Source: Cryptomeria japonica (taxonomy: Eukaryota > Streptophyta > Pinopsida > Cupressales > Cupressaceae). From it: a DNA stretch of 64,000 bases. The notes beneath the pieces are model-generated. The model was not told the origin of the DNA. It was given only the letters and a program-made list of their open reading frames with translations, and did no database searches. The position numbers and the translations under genes were made by a program. The stretch lies in contig NC_081410.1 of assembly GCF_030272615.1 (NCBI RefSeq), positions 119,040,640-119,104,639 of the forward strand, given 5' to 3'. Shown one piece after another: positions 12,201-24,187 of this stretch; position 1 is the stretch's first letter; the number at the start of each line of letters is the position of its first letter.

Positions 12201-12984
12201 TGCTAGAACCAATTGATGTTCCATCTTCCCACTCAAAAAGTGGATTGTCTTATGTCTTCTCTATTCCCATCTCAAACAATGGGTTATCATTGGAAACCAC
12301 AAATTGATTTTCCAAAGGAAGTGAACTACTGCTATGATGAATACCAAAATCAGAATCTTTGTCATACTTTTCAGCAATGATTCCATGGCTGCCCCAAGTC
12401 TCATGTACCTCCTCTTCAAAGCTTGTCTCATGATCATTTTTAGCTAATTGGTGAACATCATCATACTCAACAAATCCCAAACTATGGTTTGACTCCTTGC
12501 CAACATGAGGTGAAGGTGATAAAACAATGCTAGACTCTATTAGAGGGGAACCAAAAGAATTCATACCTTCTCGTGGCTGATCTATCATAGCTGGTTCTAT
12601 AATCTCAATGACAGTACCTTCTTTAATCTTCATCTTCTCATCGCTTGAAAGCACATGAATGCATTCAACACTATCACTAGCTCCATAAGAAACATTAAGG
12701 GGTTCATCATGCACAAGCTCAAATATTGATTTCTCTTCTTCTTGAAGGACAAACTCATCAATGGTAGGTGCACGCATGTCATAGGAGTCATCATCAACAT
12801 TTTCAAACTCCTCATTTGTAATTTTTCTACCCTCTTCCCGAGCAAATAGATCAAGAGCTATCATGTGATACTTTCTCTTCACAAACTCAATCTTGTAGCA
12901 TAATTTCGAATGGTGGTTTATAAAACAATAGAAAGGTAATTCTTCCTTAATAGGTTGAGGAAGTGTATCATATTCCTCAAACAT
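9237..12984 (-). pseudogene. Coding interior of element A: unknown acidic protein with DNPLFE repeats
   Basis: From 12984 down to 9237 the - strand is almost continuously codable, in three long blocks (12984-12250, 11848-11084, 10850-9237) separated by a few stops and frame changes. I do not recognise the protein. The N-terminal part is acidic and low in hydrophobics (FEEYDTLPQPIKEELPFYC, EEEKSIFELVHDEPLNV). A short motif recurs: NDNPLFEMGIEKT, DNPLFEWEDGTS, DNSLFEVGIKES, YENPLFVIDDKT. The middle block ends in a coiled coil (RKERKVEELTLELESTKDML). The C-terminal block is more globular (WKDILSKGWFYVELESLER, VLGVGTIRVFRNI). It lies sense to the LTR promoter, where gag-pol would normally be. Function unknown; it could be an element-specific protein or a captured host gene. 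Confidence 0.6.
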
Positions 12985-13132
12985 GCTAAGATTTTCTTCT
13001 CTAATCTTCTGCTCAAATGAACCTGTTATTAAATTCTAAATTTTTGCTAAAAGCACGGGGTGGTAGGAATAACTAATTTCTTTATCACTCATGGAGAAAT
13101 TAATCAACTGAACTCACAGGCTAGTAGGAAAA

Positions 13133-13147
13133 CCAACTTTGATACCA
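13133..13147 (-). other. Primer-binding site of element A
   Basis: On the - strand TGGTATCAAAGTTGG follows the LTR end (ACATTTCA) with one spacer base. It is an initiator-Met PBS with a G-to-A change and fixes the element's orientation. Confidence 0.75.
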
Positions 13148-13148
13148 T

Positions 13149-14155
13149 TGAAATGTCCCCTTTAGTTTTTTCAAATTTTTAACACAAGAAGATTCACTCG
13201 TTAATGTTAGAATAATCCTTGCACTGAAAGGAAATTCTGAAAGCAAAGCAATCACTCAACCACTTGTTGAGTGGGAGGACTAAATTAAGCAAATGACAAT
13301 CACTCAACCACTCTTCAACGGGAGGACTAGGAATAACAAAACTGTCACTCAACCACTTATTCAACGAGAGGACAGGAGTACAATATAAAATAGAGATAGG
13401 CAGTGTAGCCAGCCTCGATAACCAAACTATCACTCAACCACTTATTCAACGGGAGGACCAGAGTACAATATGAAATAGAGATAGGCAGTGAAGCCAGCCT
13501 CTTCCACTTATTCAGTGGGCATTAAGAAACAATTCATAATGAAGTTGCTGTTAGAACTACTAATCAACATTACAATAAGTAACATGAATTGCAAATCAAG
13601 AGGTATTGCTATCCAACAATTGCAAATGATGTCCAATGTTATTTTCAAGTTTCAAGAGACTCTCCACCAAAGAAACAACCCCCCAAACTCCAAACACTAA
13701 ATTTGATATACTTAATCGACAAATTGAAAATACAGACCAGCAACATAAAAACTCATTAAAATGCTCAGAACTCCAAAACTCAACAGAAAGGTTTGAAATC
13801 AAATGCTGAAGAAGGCTAGAGAGGAGATGCTAAAACCCAAACCCCTAACAAGTAGCAAATCTCACCTAACATATATTGCACGCTTCCCAATGCAGCTACA
13901 GGCATGGTACGACCTGGGAGAGAGGGTAAACTTCACTATAAAATTCAAATCTGCATTAAAATCTCTGAAAATTTGCAAAAAGGATAGCCTAGGCCAAAGG
14001 AAAACATAGAGAGAATACCCAAAAGCAACAAAAACCCTTTCGAAGACTTATGATTGCATTTCACTTTCAGCTCCACAATAACCAGCAACTTGGAAGCTCA
14101 CAAATACTTCAAAATATCAGAAAACTGAAAAAGCCTCACTAAAATCCATCTCAAT
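13149..14155 (-). mobile_element. 5' LTR of element A, distal part (split by the hAT)
   Basis: It matches 7002-8015 line by line (for example TTGCTGTTAGTACTACTAATC against TTGCTGTTAGAACTACTAATC). It stops at CCATCTCAAT, where the hAT begins. The LTR resumes at 33498. Confidence 0.9.
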
Positions 14156-14189
14156 CAAAGTATTAATACTCGGACTCGCCACGGACTCG
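14156..14189 (+). repeat. Left terminal inverted repeat of the hAT
   Basis: Pairs with 33454-33489 with a few mismatches and a 2-base gap. The inner part GACTCGCCACGGACT is identical at both ends. Confidence 0.88.
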
Positions 14190-14504
14190 GCAAACCAAAA
14201 ATTTGGACTCGGACTCGGACTCGTGAAAGACTCGCGAAAGACTCGGCAAAAAAAAACACCGTAGTTTTACAAAATAACATAAAAAAATTAATGCATTTAG
14301 AGAACATAAGAGCCATAATTGAAACATTACACATGTCATATGATCTGCAAAGACTCAATATTTGAAATTTCATCATTCATTCTCATAGTTTCAACTCTAT
14401 AATGTATAATAGCAGCATAAGTTTATAAATGTTTACAAAATTACATATAATGATATGTCCAATTCCAAATGTGAAAAACAACAATGTACAAACTAAAGAG
14501 AAGA

Positions 14505-16368
14505 CTACGTCTTCCTCTTTGTATTTCTCCTAATATAGCTCAATTTTTTAGGCCTTGAGCTAGAAGTAGTAGCAGTGGGTGTTTTGGTATCTAAATGGTG
14601 AGATGATTCTTCTTCAAAGTCAAAGTCCTCATCTTCGTCCGCATCTTCATCCTCCATTTCATCCAGTCTTGTTCCTTCTGCTTCTTTTGCTGCTCCTCTC
14701 TCTATTTCTGCAATTTCTTCTTCTGTAAGGAGGACATCATCACCATCATTTTGTTCATTCACGGTCCAATCGCCATATGGATCAATTTCATCCAAGTCAA
14801 TGGCCTCATGTGAAACTCCCTCCACCTTTCTAACTCGAAGGCGAAGGTTGTACCGAACAAAGACAAGATCATTGAGCCGCTTTTGTGTCAATCTATTTTT
14901 TCTTCTTTGTGTGAATGCTCTCAAATACACTCCAATTTCGTTCACACCTAGAAGCACTGCATGGCTGAGACAAAACATAGACGACTACCTTTTGAAGATT
15001 AGGCATGCCAACACCATAATTCTCCCACCATAAATCTACAAAAAACATTTAGAAATATTAGAATTGAGAAATAAATGTAACAATCAAGTTTGTAGTTTTT
15101 TTCTTGCAATATTGAACTAAGTTACTAAATTTTTTACCTAGTGGTTGTTTTCCTCTCCTATCAATTTCTAGTTGTGATGAGAAGAGTCTCCCCTCTGCAC
15201 TCTTGTAGATCTTGAACAATGAACATTTCCAAACTGATAAATAGATAGTCAAAGTGTCAAACTCAAATTCAATAATGAACATTTCCAAATTCATAAATAA
15301 AGATAGAGCAATTGCAAATGTCAAATCTCACCTCCAACTCATCAAGAACCTTGTCTCTCAACTCAGGACCAAGAGCCATCTTATCAATGCATGCAATAAC
15401 ACCTGCCATTACCTCCTCATCAGCCCTAAATGAATCAGAGAAGTAGAATTTCGAGTACAAAAAGTAAGCGAATGCATGTATCGGTTGGTGGAGTTGGTTT
15501 GTCCACCTACGATCAATGATGCGCCAAAGGATTTCACATTTTCTTGTATTTCCACGATAGTAATGTGAAATGGTCTCTTTGGCCCTATCCATGGCCTCAT
15601 AAATGAAACCCATTGGGATGCCCTCTCCATCCACCATACGAAGAACCCTTACCAAAGGTTCTGTCACCTAAAAAAATGAAAACAAATTTTAAATTAGTAC
15701 AAAATTAACCCCTAAAAAATAAAATCAGCAAATAGACAAGATTGTATAAAGTTTACTTTTGTGTTTGTTACTTACCGCAATCAACTCCTCTCCACTTTTG
15801 CTGAACCCTTCATAAAAAACAATGCTCACAACCTTCTCTGCTTTAGGTCTTTTGGAGTATGCGGACCCCAACCAAGCATCAGACACAAACATTTGCTTAA
15901 GATGAGGAATGTCACTAAGAATGCTCTGCAAAGTGATGAAGTGGCTAGCAAATCGTGTCACTCTAGGTCGCACAAGGTCCTTGCCATTTGTGTGTTTTCT
16001 CATCAAAGCAAGCACCCAAGTATGGTTGTAGATGAATTTGGTGACACTTTTTGCATCTTCAACTACCTTTTTCACCCATCCAATCTTCCCAATGTCCTCT
16101 AGCATCAAGTCCAAGCGATGTGCAGCACAAGGACTCCATGTAATCGTAGGATTCCTCTCTATAAGTATTCTACCTGCAGATACATATGCAGCTGCGTTGT
16201 ACGTGATAATTTGGACAACATTCTCAACTCCAACTTCCTAAATCACCCCATCCAATAGATTACACAAAGTCTGCATTTTTTATTTCATTTGAGACATCAA
16301 TAAATTTTAGGAATACCATTGCACCATTTGAATCCACCAAGAAGTTGAGAAGAGTCCTATTTGTTGTT
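14505..16368 (-). pseudogene. hAT transposase, catalytic middle and C-terminal dimerisation domain
   Basis: Reading down the - strand: NRTLLNFLVDSNGAMVF (16346-16296), then the CAAHRLDLMLEDIGKIGWVK block and WVLALMRKHTNGKD to about 15780 (DUF659/RNase H-like region of plant hAT transposases). Next come HAFAYFLYSKFYFSD (about 15470-15420), SAEGRLFSSQLEIDRRGKQP (about 15200) and DLWWENYGVGMPNLQKV (about 15020). Last is the hAT dimerisation motif PCSASRCERNWSVFESIHT (about 14965-14910) with NRLTQKRLNDLVFVRYNLRL. One extra base in an A-run (plus-strand T-run 14896-14901) shifts frame between KKK and NRL. Gaps between blocks look like introns. The acidic tail ends at the stop at 14505. It is inactive because of this frameshift, a stop after the zinc finger and the insertions. 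Confidence 0.88.
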
Positions 16369-17207
16369 TGTAATTAGGGTGGCGGATTCCAATTGCCTTG
16401 GGCAACATTGGAATCCGCCTAAGGGGGCCAACCCCTTCTCCAACGCATCAGGGCTGGGCCTTATACCTCACGCCATCTCCACGCTTCATCCCCATGCTAC
16501 ACTAAAGCCAAACATGCCATCATGATAGGGCCAACCCTATCCTAAACATTTCGCATTAAGCAAATTAAATGAATTAAATGAATTAAAAGATTTTAATTTA
16601 TTTTGCAAGCCGACATGTTAAAGGGGTTTGCTCCACATATAAATAAGCATAAAACCCTCATCACAACTCACTCATTCAGTTCTCATTTCATGCGAAATAT
16701 ATATGATTGGATAATGCGAACTTCAGGGAGAAAGACTACATTTGCACCTACAACAATTACCTCTGCTACATCAGCAATTTAGATTTGCTAGTTGAGGTGT
16801 GAAATCCATCATTAGAAGTCAGCGAACTTGGTGAAGATAGAGCGAATTCCTTGAAGGTCTGCAATCTGGGTTAAAGGAGAAGCAAATCAGCAACAACCAA
16901 CACACATGTGACAACAAACTAATCTGTCATTCTTTCTGTGACAGCAACATCTGCCTCTACAAGTTCTTGAGATAAGTGTTGTAATGATTACATAACCATA
17001 ATCCATAATCAGATCTGAGGATCTTTTCTGGCTGGGTTTTTCCTCCTAGGAGGTTTTCCCAGGGTAACTGTGTCTTGTCTTTATTTCATTCTCTTTCTTT
17101 ACTATGCTTAAATCTGAAAACTATAAATCTCTAATCTAATTAATCTAATCAGTAAACAAATTCTGATTTTCTGAGTTTTAGTTAATCTGAAAGTGTTAAA
17201 ATCAACA
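16369..17207 (+). mobile_element. Solo LTR (839 bp) inside the hAT transposase gene
   Basis: It starts TGTAATTAGGGTGG and ends AAAATCAACA. It is flanked by TTGTT and TTATT (5-bp duplication with one difference). The hAT protein reads GWTNGRNN on one side and NRTLLNFLV on the other. Near its start is a hairpin, GGCGGATTCCAAT paired with ATTGGAATCCGCC. CATATAAATAAGC (about 16637) is a plausible TATA, and a downstream CCTAGGAGGTTTTCCCAGGG resembles copia-type R-U5. It has no coding capacity. Confidence 0.82.
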
Positions 17208-17892
17208 TTATTCCGTCCATTTGTCCATCCATCAGATAAAATGTTGCATCCTTTTCTCTTCCAATACCTTTTTTGATCATCAACCACAACTTGTGTATTT
17301 TTTACAGCTTGCTCTAGCAATGGCCCACTGAAGTCATGATCTGTTGGGGCCTTAAACCCCTTACCCGCAACTGTAAATGCATTAACCAAACCTTCCCAAT
17401 ACACATTGTTTGTTGCATTGAAAGGTATATTATTATAAAACCAAAAGTTTGATGCTGCTATCTTTTGCTTGTTCATGCTTCTCTCTATTCCATCCTGTAC
17501 CTTCAAGTGAAGGTTGTGCACTTGGAACATTGCGTGGTACAAAAAAATTAGGGTCTGATCTAACAGGATTGCCACTAGCCTCACTCTCATTGTTACCAAA
17601 AGATGAAAGTGACTGATGACCACGAGTGTGACCAATGGGACTCGAAGTGGACAATGTGGGATTCATTACAGCTGCCATGGCTTCTTTTCTTTTTTGCCTT
17701 TCTTCCTTTTGCATATCATGCTCAGCAAGAAGAGCCTTCATCTCTCTAATAATATCAAGAATTGTTTTGGGGCATATCTCCACACCATATCCAGGAATTT
17801 GTGCAAGGTGGTATGTCAATCTATTGATTCCACCAGTCATCTATTTCGTACATTCGGTGCAAGTGATCTCCCCCTTTTTGCTCCCTGGAATC
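17208..17892 (-). pseudogene. hAT transposase, BED zinc finger and N-terminal domain
   Basis: From 17892 downward the - strand reads IPGSKKGEITCTECTK, a TAG stop, then MTGGINRLTYHLAQIPG. That is a BED finger with its Cys pair (CTEC) and His (YHL). Next come CPKTILDIIREMKALLAEHD, then NFWFYNNIPFNATNNVYW, GFKAPTDHDFSGPLLEQAV and KRKGCNILSDGWTNGRNN, typical of the region before DUF659. The single stop inside the BED finger is the main defect. The codon before 17892 is completed by the exon at 25040-25112 once unit X is removed. Confidence 0.9.
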
Positions 17893-18099
17893 TGTTGTGC
17901 GTTGCACATGCTCCTTGTCGCTGACAGGGTCCCCCTTCCTGTTTTTTTGAGCCTTTTGTTCTCGCTCTGTTGAGTTTCGCGCAGAGTGTCTCGCGTCCTT
18001 TCGAGTGAGCCCGCGACTGGTCCGTGAAGTGATGATGTCAAAGAAAAGAGCCGATGAATCCATCAGGCTAGTCTAGCCCTTGGGCACGAACGCTAAAAG

Positions 18100-19435
18100 T
18101 TTGTCCGAAATTGTAAAAATCGCCGTGAATGGGCATTAGATGATAGAGGATGGCGAAGCTCGCCAAGCAAGAATAGTGCGTCTGAAGGTCGCACGAGGAC
18201 CCAAAATTGTCATTTTTCACCTGAGGGTGATGAGATGGATTGCATAAGGTTTGTCTCCGCGATGTTTGTGGGATTTAAATAAAGGATGATTTTCGCCTGC
18301 TGGTGAAGGAGCGAATTTCCTGGCCAAAATGCCAAGGTTGCAAAGCTTGCCCAAATGCCTTAAAATTCCAAAAAGCTGATCCAAAATCCAAAATTTGTAG
18401 AATCTGGTGAAAATTGATCCAAGGTTCGAAATTTCACTTAAGTTCCCAAAATCGCCTTATGGACCGAATTTCGGACCCAGAGGCTAAAATGTTAAAACTT
18501 CACTAGGTTGAAAGATTGCTAAAATCGCCTAGGGGGCCGAATTTCGGACCCTGGGGTTAAATTTCAAAAAATTCGAAATTTCCCAAAAATGGCAAATGGT
18601 CCGAAATTTACCTTCAAATTGCAAAAACCCCCAAATGGTCCAAATTTCACTTAAAAATATCCAATTTCGGACCTTGGGGCCGAAATTCAAAATTTTGTAT
18701 AAATTTGCAAAAAGGTGGTTAAGGTCCGAAATTCTGGACAAGTTGTAAAAAATGCCTTAAAGCTCCGAAATTTGCAAAACAGGTTAAATGGTCCGAAATT
18801 CTGGACAAGTTGTAAAAAGCGCCTTAAGCTCTGAAATTCGAAAATATGAAAAATTTGCGAAAATGGGCCTAGGGTCCGAAGTTGTTAAAAGTTGCGAAAA
18901 TGTGCAAATAGTCCGAAATTCTTCCAATTCGCCAAGAGAGCCAAAAAACTGCGAAATTCCAAATTGGCTTAAGGTCCGAATTTGGCCTAAAAATCGCGAA
19001 ATTCCAATCACGCCTTATTGTCCGAAGTTTCTTCGATTTTCAAAAGGGGGCTTAGGGTCCGAAGTTTTTTATTGCGAAAAGTGTTAAATGGTTCGAAAAC
19101 GCTTTAGTAAACAAAAACGTCTAAACATCCGAAAATTCCAAAAGGCGTCCAGGTCCGAAACTCCGAAGTTCTTGTAAAATCGCGAAAATCGCAAAGGCTT
19201 TGAAACTCCAAAATACTCCAAATTCACAAAGGCGTGAAAGCTCCAAAAGTTCCGAAAAGAATGCAGCCTCCGAAGTTCACGCAGGTCGGGCAAATGCGAA
19301 GTATAAGTTTTGGAAGGGCCTCCATATTCGGCAAAGGGTCTGAAGTTGGAAGATAAAACGCAGTTGAAATTCCAAAGTCCCCTACTTCTCCGAAAATCGT
19401 GACGCACAGGTCCAAATATAGGGAATTCAAAATTG
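18100..19435 (+). repeat. CCGAAA-rich array in the U3 of unit X
   Basis: The heptamers TCCGAAA and CCGAAAT, often inside GGTCCGAAATTC, recur every 20-60 bp, mostly in one orientation. Spacing is irregular and the intervening sequence diverged, so it is not a simple tandem repeat. Element Y's LTRs hold a parallel stretch rich in TTTCGG (26650-28050 and 31550-32950), which is the same motif read on the opposite strand. A poly-C run sits at 19441-19455. Confidence 0.7.
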
Positions 19436-19558
19436 ATAAACCCCCCCCCCCCCCCAATTCTGCGAAATTCACCAGAAAGGGGATGAGTGTTAGGATTTTA
19501 AAATTTGCAGGAGCTCTTCAAACCTCCAGAGTCGCGCTATAAGAAATTTTCAAAATGC

Positions 19559-19564
19559 TATAAA
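19559..19564 (+). promoter_or_regulatory. TATA box upstream of the unit X reading frame
   Basis: TATAAA in GCTATAAACCCTCTCC lies about 300 bp before a consensus splice donor and about 730 bp before the ATG. This is a plausible plant core promoter for the internal gene. Confidence 0.45.
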
Positions 19565-19860
19565 CCCTCTCCATACTGTCGAAATTTCATGTAAAGGAGA
19601 ATCACGTCTGATTTTGGAAGAGAGACAGAGCCAATTTTGCAGATTTTGCATTCAAGGTAAAACGCTGCAAACCATTCACACTCAAGTTCAGATTGCCAAT
19701 TGCCCGAGGTAAAAACCGTTTAAAAATGATAAATTCCTTTCAAACAGCAATCGCGAAAATTTGAATAAGGAGATAACCGTTGGAATTCAAAATTTGCAAA
19801 ATTGTCCATTCATCTTTATGCAGCAAGGTCGGGCAATTTCTCGCCATCCACTCTCATCAG

Positions 19861-20282
19861 GTAAGCATGCTTTGTCTCTCTTGATCATTTGAAATACTTA
19901 TAAATCAAATGGGCATATGTGCGAAATCTGATTAAAATGCTTAAATTTTTGAAATTTGCATCTTTTTCCGCTTGTAAAACGTTGTGCAAAGCAATCAAAA
20001 TTAGAATTTGCTCCTAAGATTTAACCAGAAATTGCATTTTCAAACTTAAGAGAATTTTTTGAGCTTTGTCCCTGTTGAGAATTAATCCAGAAAATGCTTA
20101 AGTGTAAATTCGTGATCAAAAGCTTCATTAATACTTTGGTTCAAATCAATCAAGCTTTTAGCTAGAAATGTCGCTCCGTTTCCAATCTAAATTTTGAACT
20201 AATCCTTGAATGCTGGAGTATTCTCTATCTAACCCGCCTTACTTCTTTTGTATCGCCTCGTAATCCGCATCTGACTGTGCAG
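19861..20282 (+). other. Predicted 422-nt leader intron of the unit X gene
   Basis: The donor is CATCAG|GTAAGC at 19861 and the acceptor is a pyrimidine-rich tract ending CTGTGCAG at 20282. The start codon of the long frame follows five bases later at 20288. The intervening sequence is T-rich (65-70% A+T by eye), as plant introns are. Confidence 0.6.
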
Positions 20283-20287
20283 GATAA

Positions 20288-23200
20288 ATGCCTAAATCGG
20301 CGGTAGAATCATCAAAGACGCCCGCTGTAGCCGAGACATCGCGAGCACCCAAATCAGATATCCCACGCAAAGTTGAAAGGATGAAGTACCAGTATCAAAG
20401 AGGAGGATTGAGGGAGTCAAAAGTTCAGAGCGTATGGGACAATATCGGTGATACCGACCTAGGCCATATCGACGTCCAGGACTTCAGGAATCGGGTCTTC
20501 TCCCCTAACGGATATGACAAGCCTAGACAGGTGGTGGAAAGTGGCATCGCCCAGGCGGCGGGATTTCCTCCAGCAGTACAGAACTATGAGTTAGTAGTAG
20601 AGGCCGCTCGACACTATCAGCCAAATTCTAGATTGGTGCTCCTCGAGAACATGACGATCGCCAACTTCACTCCTGAGGCCATCGGCGACGCATTCGACAT
20701 TCCCTTCCCAAACAATCCCACAACCACAACCATAGATGAAGCACAAGGGGCATATGATATGAATCCGGCCCGATGCAGAGCACTGATCAACGAAGAGTGG
20801 TACAAGGAGAGAAGGCTTCCGAGCGCCAGGATTGTGAAAAAGACCCCAAGAAGTGATTTTCATAATGAACATGGGGATATGGTCACATTACTTAGCCGAG
20901 TTATGGGACTTCCTAAATCCAACTACTTTGAAGAGTGAATGTTTTATTTTACAGAGCAAGTCTTCGCTAGGAAGTCTAAGTTTGACTGGGCCCAGATCAT
21001 AAGCGACAACATCCACACTCAGCTGATTGAGCTTGAAACCAAGAAATACTTCACTATGACCTCTTATCTGGTCTACATGTTTGCCAAGAACCAGCCGCTG
21101 CCAGGTTTGATAATGAAAGGTGAAATCGGGAATGGGCCTGGTCAGGTAAAGGTCTATGATTGTTACCTGCAGCTGCATTACCAAGATATAGCTCAGAGAG
21201 AAAAGAGCAGTCCAGCTTATGCAGTTGGCCAATATGAGCGTGTCAATGACGCCTTCACAATGCGCTTGGTTAGGCTAATGCAGGGAGGATTACACATAAG
21301 GCTCTCAGAGCAAGCTACTATTCTAGTACAGAGGTATGGAGCCTGGTTCATTCAGTTCCCAAGGTTCTCCTATATCCGAATAGCGAGCTTTGATGGTGCC
21401 CCTCTTCGACTTCCACGGTACCCAATCGACAAAACAATTCTTATGGAGGTCGCAAGGTAGTCACGTCCGACCGACATCTTACTCAGAGAAAGCAAGCAGG
21501 CTGGATTCACGTTCCCCATGATCATAAGCAACCATGATGTCCACCTGAAGACCCCTACCCTAGCAGAGGAATCCCTCGCAGAGCTGGCCTCTTATGGCCT
21601 ACAGGACCATTTTCCGAGAAAATATTTCGATCACGATAATCTGGTGAAGAGAGCCTATGGCAGGCGGTACAGAGCAAAGGAATCAGTCGAAGACTATTGG
21701 AAAAATTGCTCTGATGACTATGAAGTCCGGAGACGTGAATATTCTAGGCTGAGTGTGCAGCAAATGCGGCTCTTTGAATACCGTCGGGTCCCAGATCAAC
21801 TCACAGATTCAGGGAATTGCCTCCAGGTTTGAGAATTTGAGGCGGTAAGGCACCTTTTGCCAAGCGTTGATTGGTCACAGAACCCAATCACTGATTTTGA
21901 GGCAGTCATGGCAGCCCCAGCAAGATACACAGACCAATGGTTGCATCAGCAGATTGAGAGGCTAATTCATGAGGGAGTCCAGTTCACTTACCACCTAATG
22001 GGCAGCCTCGATTCTTAGTCTTCCGAAGATGAAGGAACGTCCAATGCACCTAGAGAAGAAATTGAGAAACCTGCGAAGAGAAAGAAGGCTAAGGCTTGCA
22101 GAGGGACTCGGACACCCAAGAGAACGAGAAGGGAAAAGATTCCTATAAGGAGACCAGAGGTCACTTCATCGTCAAAGGACCCCAGTTCGTCCGACGATGT
22201 AGTGGAACTAGATTATATACCTGCTCCGCCTTTTCAAAGTGATATTGATGCGTTTGGAACTGATGATCCTCCTGCACCCGACATGTTAGAAGCTGAGATA
22301 AGAGCTATTGAATCAACCCAACCGGGTAACCCAATAGAGGAAGGAGAGATTCCATCCATTCAAGGGATCGAAGTGCATGAACCCACTCAACAGAGCCGCC
22401 ATGAGTTGCTGCTCCACAATACGGCCAAAGATGACTCTATTGTCGAAGGAGAGCAAAGGATAGAGGAGACTCGCGAGCTCGAAAGGACCAAAGAACAACC
22501 ATCACGTGAAGATACCAGACAACTGTTCAGTGAAATGGGAGAAAGTTCAGCTGCAAGTAAGGAACTTGGCACCTCCCCCACCCCTTCGGTAACAGAACAG
22601 CTGCAAATCTGTGACGAGTCAGCTGAAAACCTCAAAGAACAGAATGCAGACTTAACCACATCATCAGCCCAAATAGTGCCTCAAGAATGGTTAATTGCCA
22701 GAGCCCAGCACAAGGCCGCCACCAAACCGCCTATTGATCTAGAGGACATTTTCTCGCGCATAGACCAAGCTAAAGCTAAGGGGAAGAAAAAGCCCAAGGC
22801 ATATTCTAGAGTGACCAAAGACGAGCAAAGGAACCACACCCTTCACATTGCCACCCCGCCAGCAGATCAGATCACACTGGCAGATTATAGCATCATGACT
22901 GTCCCCATTGGATGAGCCACTAAGGAGCAAGAAAAAGAAGAATTCAAGGATTCAGTGCAAAACATACTCAGGCAACTTGAAGAGATAACAGCTGAGAAGG
23001 ATATGTATCGAGCCCGTGCTGAACAAGTCGAAGGGTACATCGATCAACTCCTGAGACCATTACACAATGCCTCTGAATCCCACATTCCCCCGACAACATT
23101 GGCACAGAGGACCACAACAAAATTTGAAGGAGTACGGGACACCGCAAGGGCCGTCAAGGAATGGATACAAGGCATCAGAAAAAGGGGAGAACGAATCCTT

Positions 23201-23902
23201 GAGGAAGTGAAGGAAATGGCTCGCCACCGAGAAACCACTTTGGTTAAGTTATTAGAGGTAAAGAGGGAATCCCTCCACATCTGGGAAGTGGCTGCCACTA
23301 CTCTTCCCCTCATGAGCGCTCTTTTCTGGACCCATGCACAGATTCCTACATTACCCGCCATCCTAGATCTTCATAACATCAACACTCTTAAGGAATGGTA
23401 CTGGACTGTCAACATGAAGAATGATGCGAAGAAAATTATCGATAGAGAACACAATGCATGCGAGGTAATTCTGAAAACCATGCAGGAACTTGGCAAGATA
23501 ATCCTTCGATCAATGGTTTCGGGATGGGTAAATGACCAATCCGATGAAGTGATACCGCCAGACTGGGAGGAAAGATTGGGAACAAATAAGATCACTTATT
23601 CCATTAAGGACCTAGGCTTTGCCAGTCAATTCCACTCGGACATGTTGTGCTTTGAGCGTAATCGTTCCAGTTGGCAAGATGGTTTGAAGCAGGTAGACCA
23701 ATACCTCGAAGGCATGCAATATAAAATTAGCCATCCTCCTATGCCTCCATTCAGTCTGCTTTTCAAATTATGCATTAGGTTCCAGGAGTATGTTTGTGAG
23801 GAACGTGCAGCAGGTCGAGATCTCTGGTGGGAATATTTGCATGAAGAAAGTCAATTTTTGATAAAAGGATTTGAAGCTGGAAAAGAAAAAGTGCTTTCCT
23901 AA
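20288..23902 (+). pseudogene. Unit X long reading frame: unknown 1,204-codon protein with five in-frame stops
   Basis: A single frame runs from ATG 20288 to TAA 23900-23902 with no frameshift and only five stops, at 20936, 21458, 21830, 22016 and 22913. I do not recognise it as gag, pol, transposase or any host enzyme. The N-terminal ~570 residues look globular (SVWDNIGDTDLGHIDVQDF, ANFTPEAIGDAFDIPFPNN, KYFTMTSYLVYMFAKNQPLP). This loosely recalls the plant mobile domain or transposon-linked plant proteins. Residues about 590-620 are strongly basic (KRKKAKACRGTRTPKRTRRE), a likely bipartite nuclear signal. About 640-870 is acidic and Ser/Thr/Glu-rich. From about 890 it is charged and helical (ILRQLEEITAEKDMYRARAE). 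A conserved-looking tryptophan-rich C-terminus ends in a stop. The clean frame implies long selection before recent decay. Confidence 0.7.
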
Positions 23903-24176
23903 AAATGCACTTTTTTCCTTTTAAAATTTTGAAGAGTGCACTTTTGGCCAAATGGGTCATATTTGACTTTCAAGTCAACTAAAATGTAAAACTTTATGAA
24001 TGCACCTTTTTGGATAATTTTGGATAAGCTTTAATTATCCTTTTTGGGTAGTTATTACTCATTTTGGGGTGGTTGTTGATATTTGCCTCTCATTTATGGG
24101 TATGGGCAGCCATGCTTTATGGATGAATCTGGGCCACTTGTTTAGATTAGATCTGGGCCATTCATCTTTTTGAAGC

Positions 24177-24187
24177 CTATTTAAGGG
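24177..24187 (+). promoter_or_regulatory. TATA-like element near the end of unit X
   Basis: CTATTTAAGGG lies about 860 bp before the right end. Element Y has CTATAAAAGG about 770-800 bp before the equivalent LTR end, so this could mark the LTR's own U3/R boundary, downstream of the long frame. Confidence 0.4.

Noticed and set aside
20591-20872. Minus-strand frames inside the unit X gene
   Set aside because: Short mirror frames of the long + strand frame, with no independent signals.
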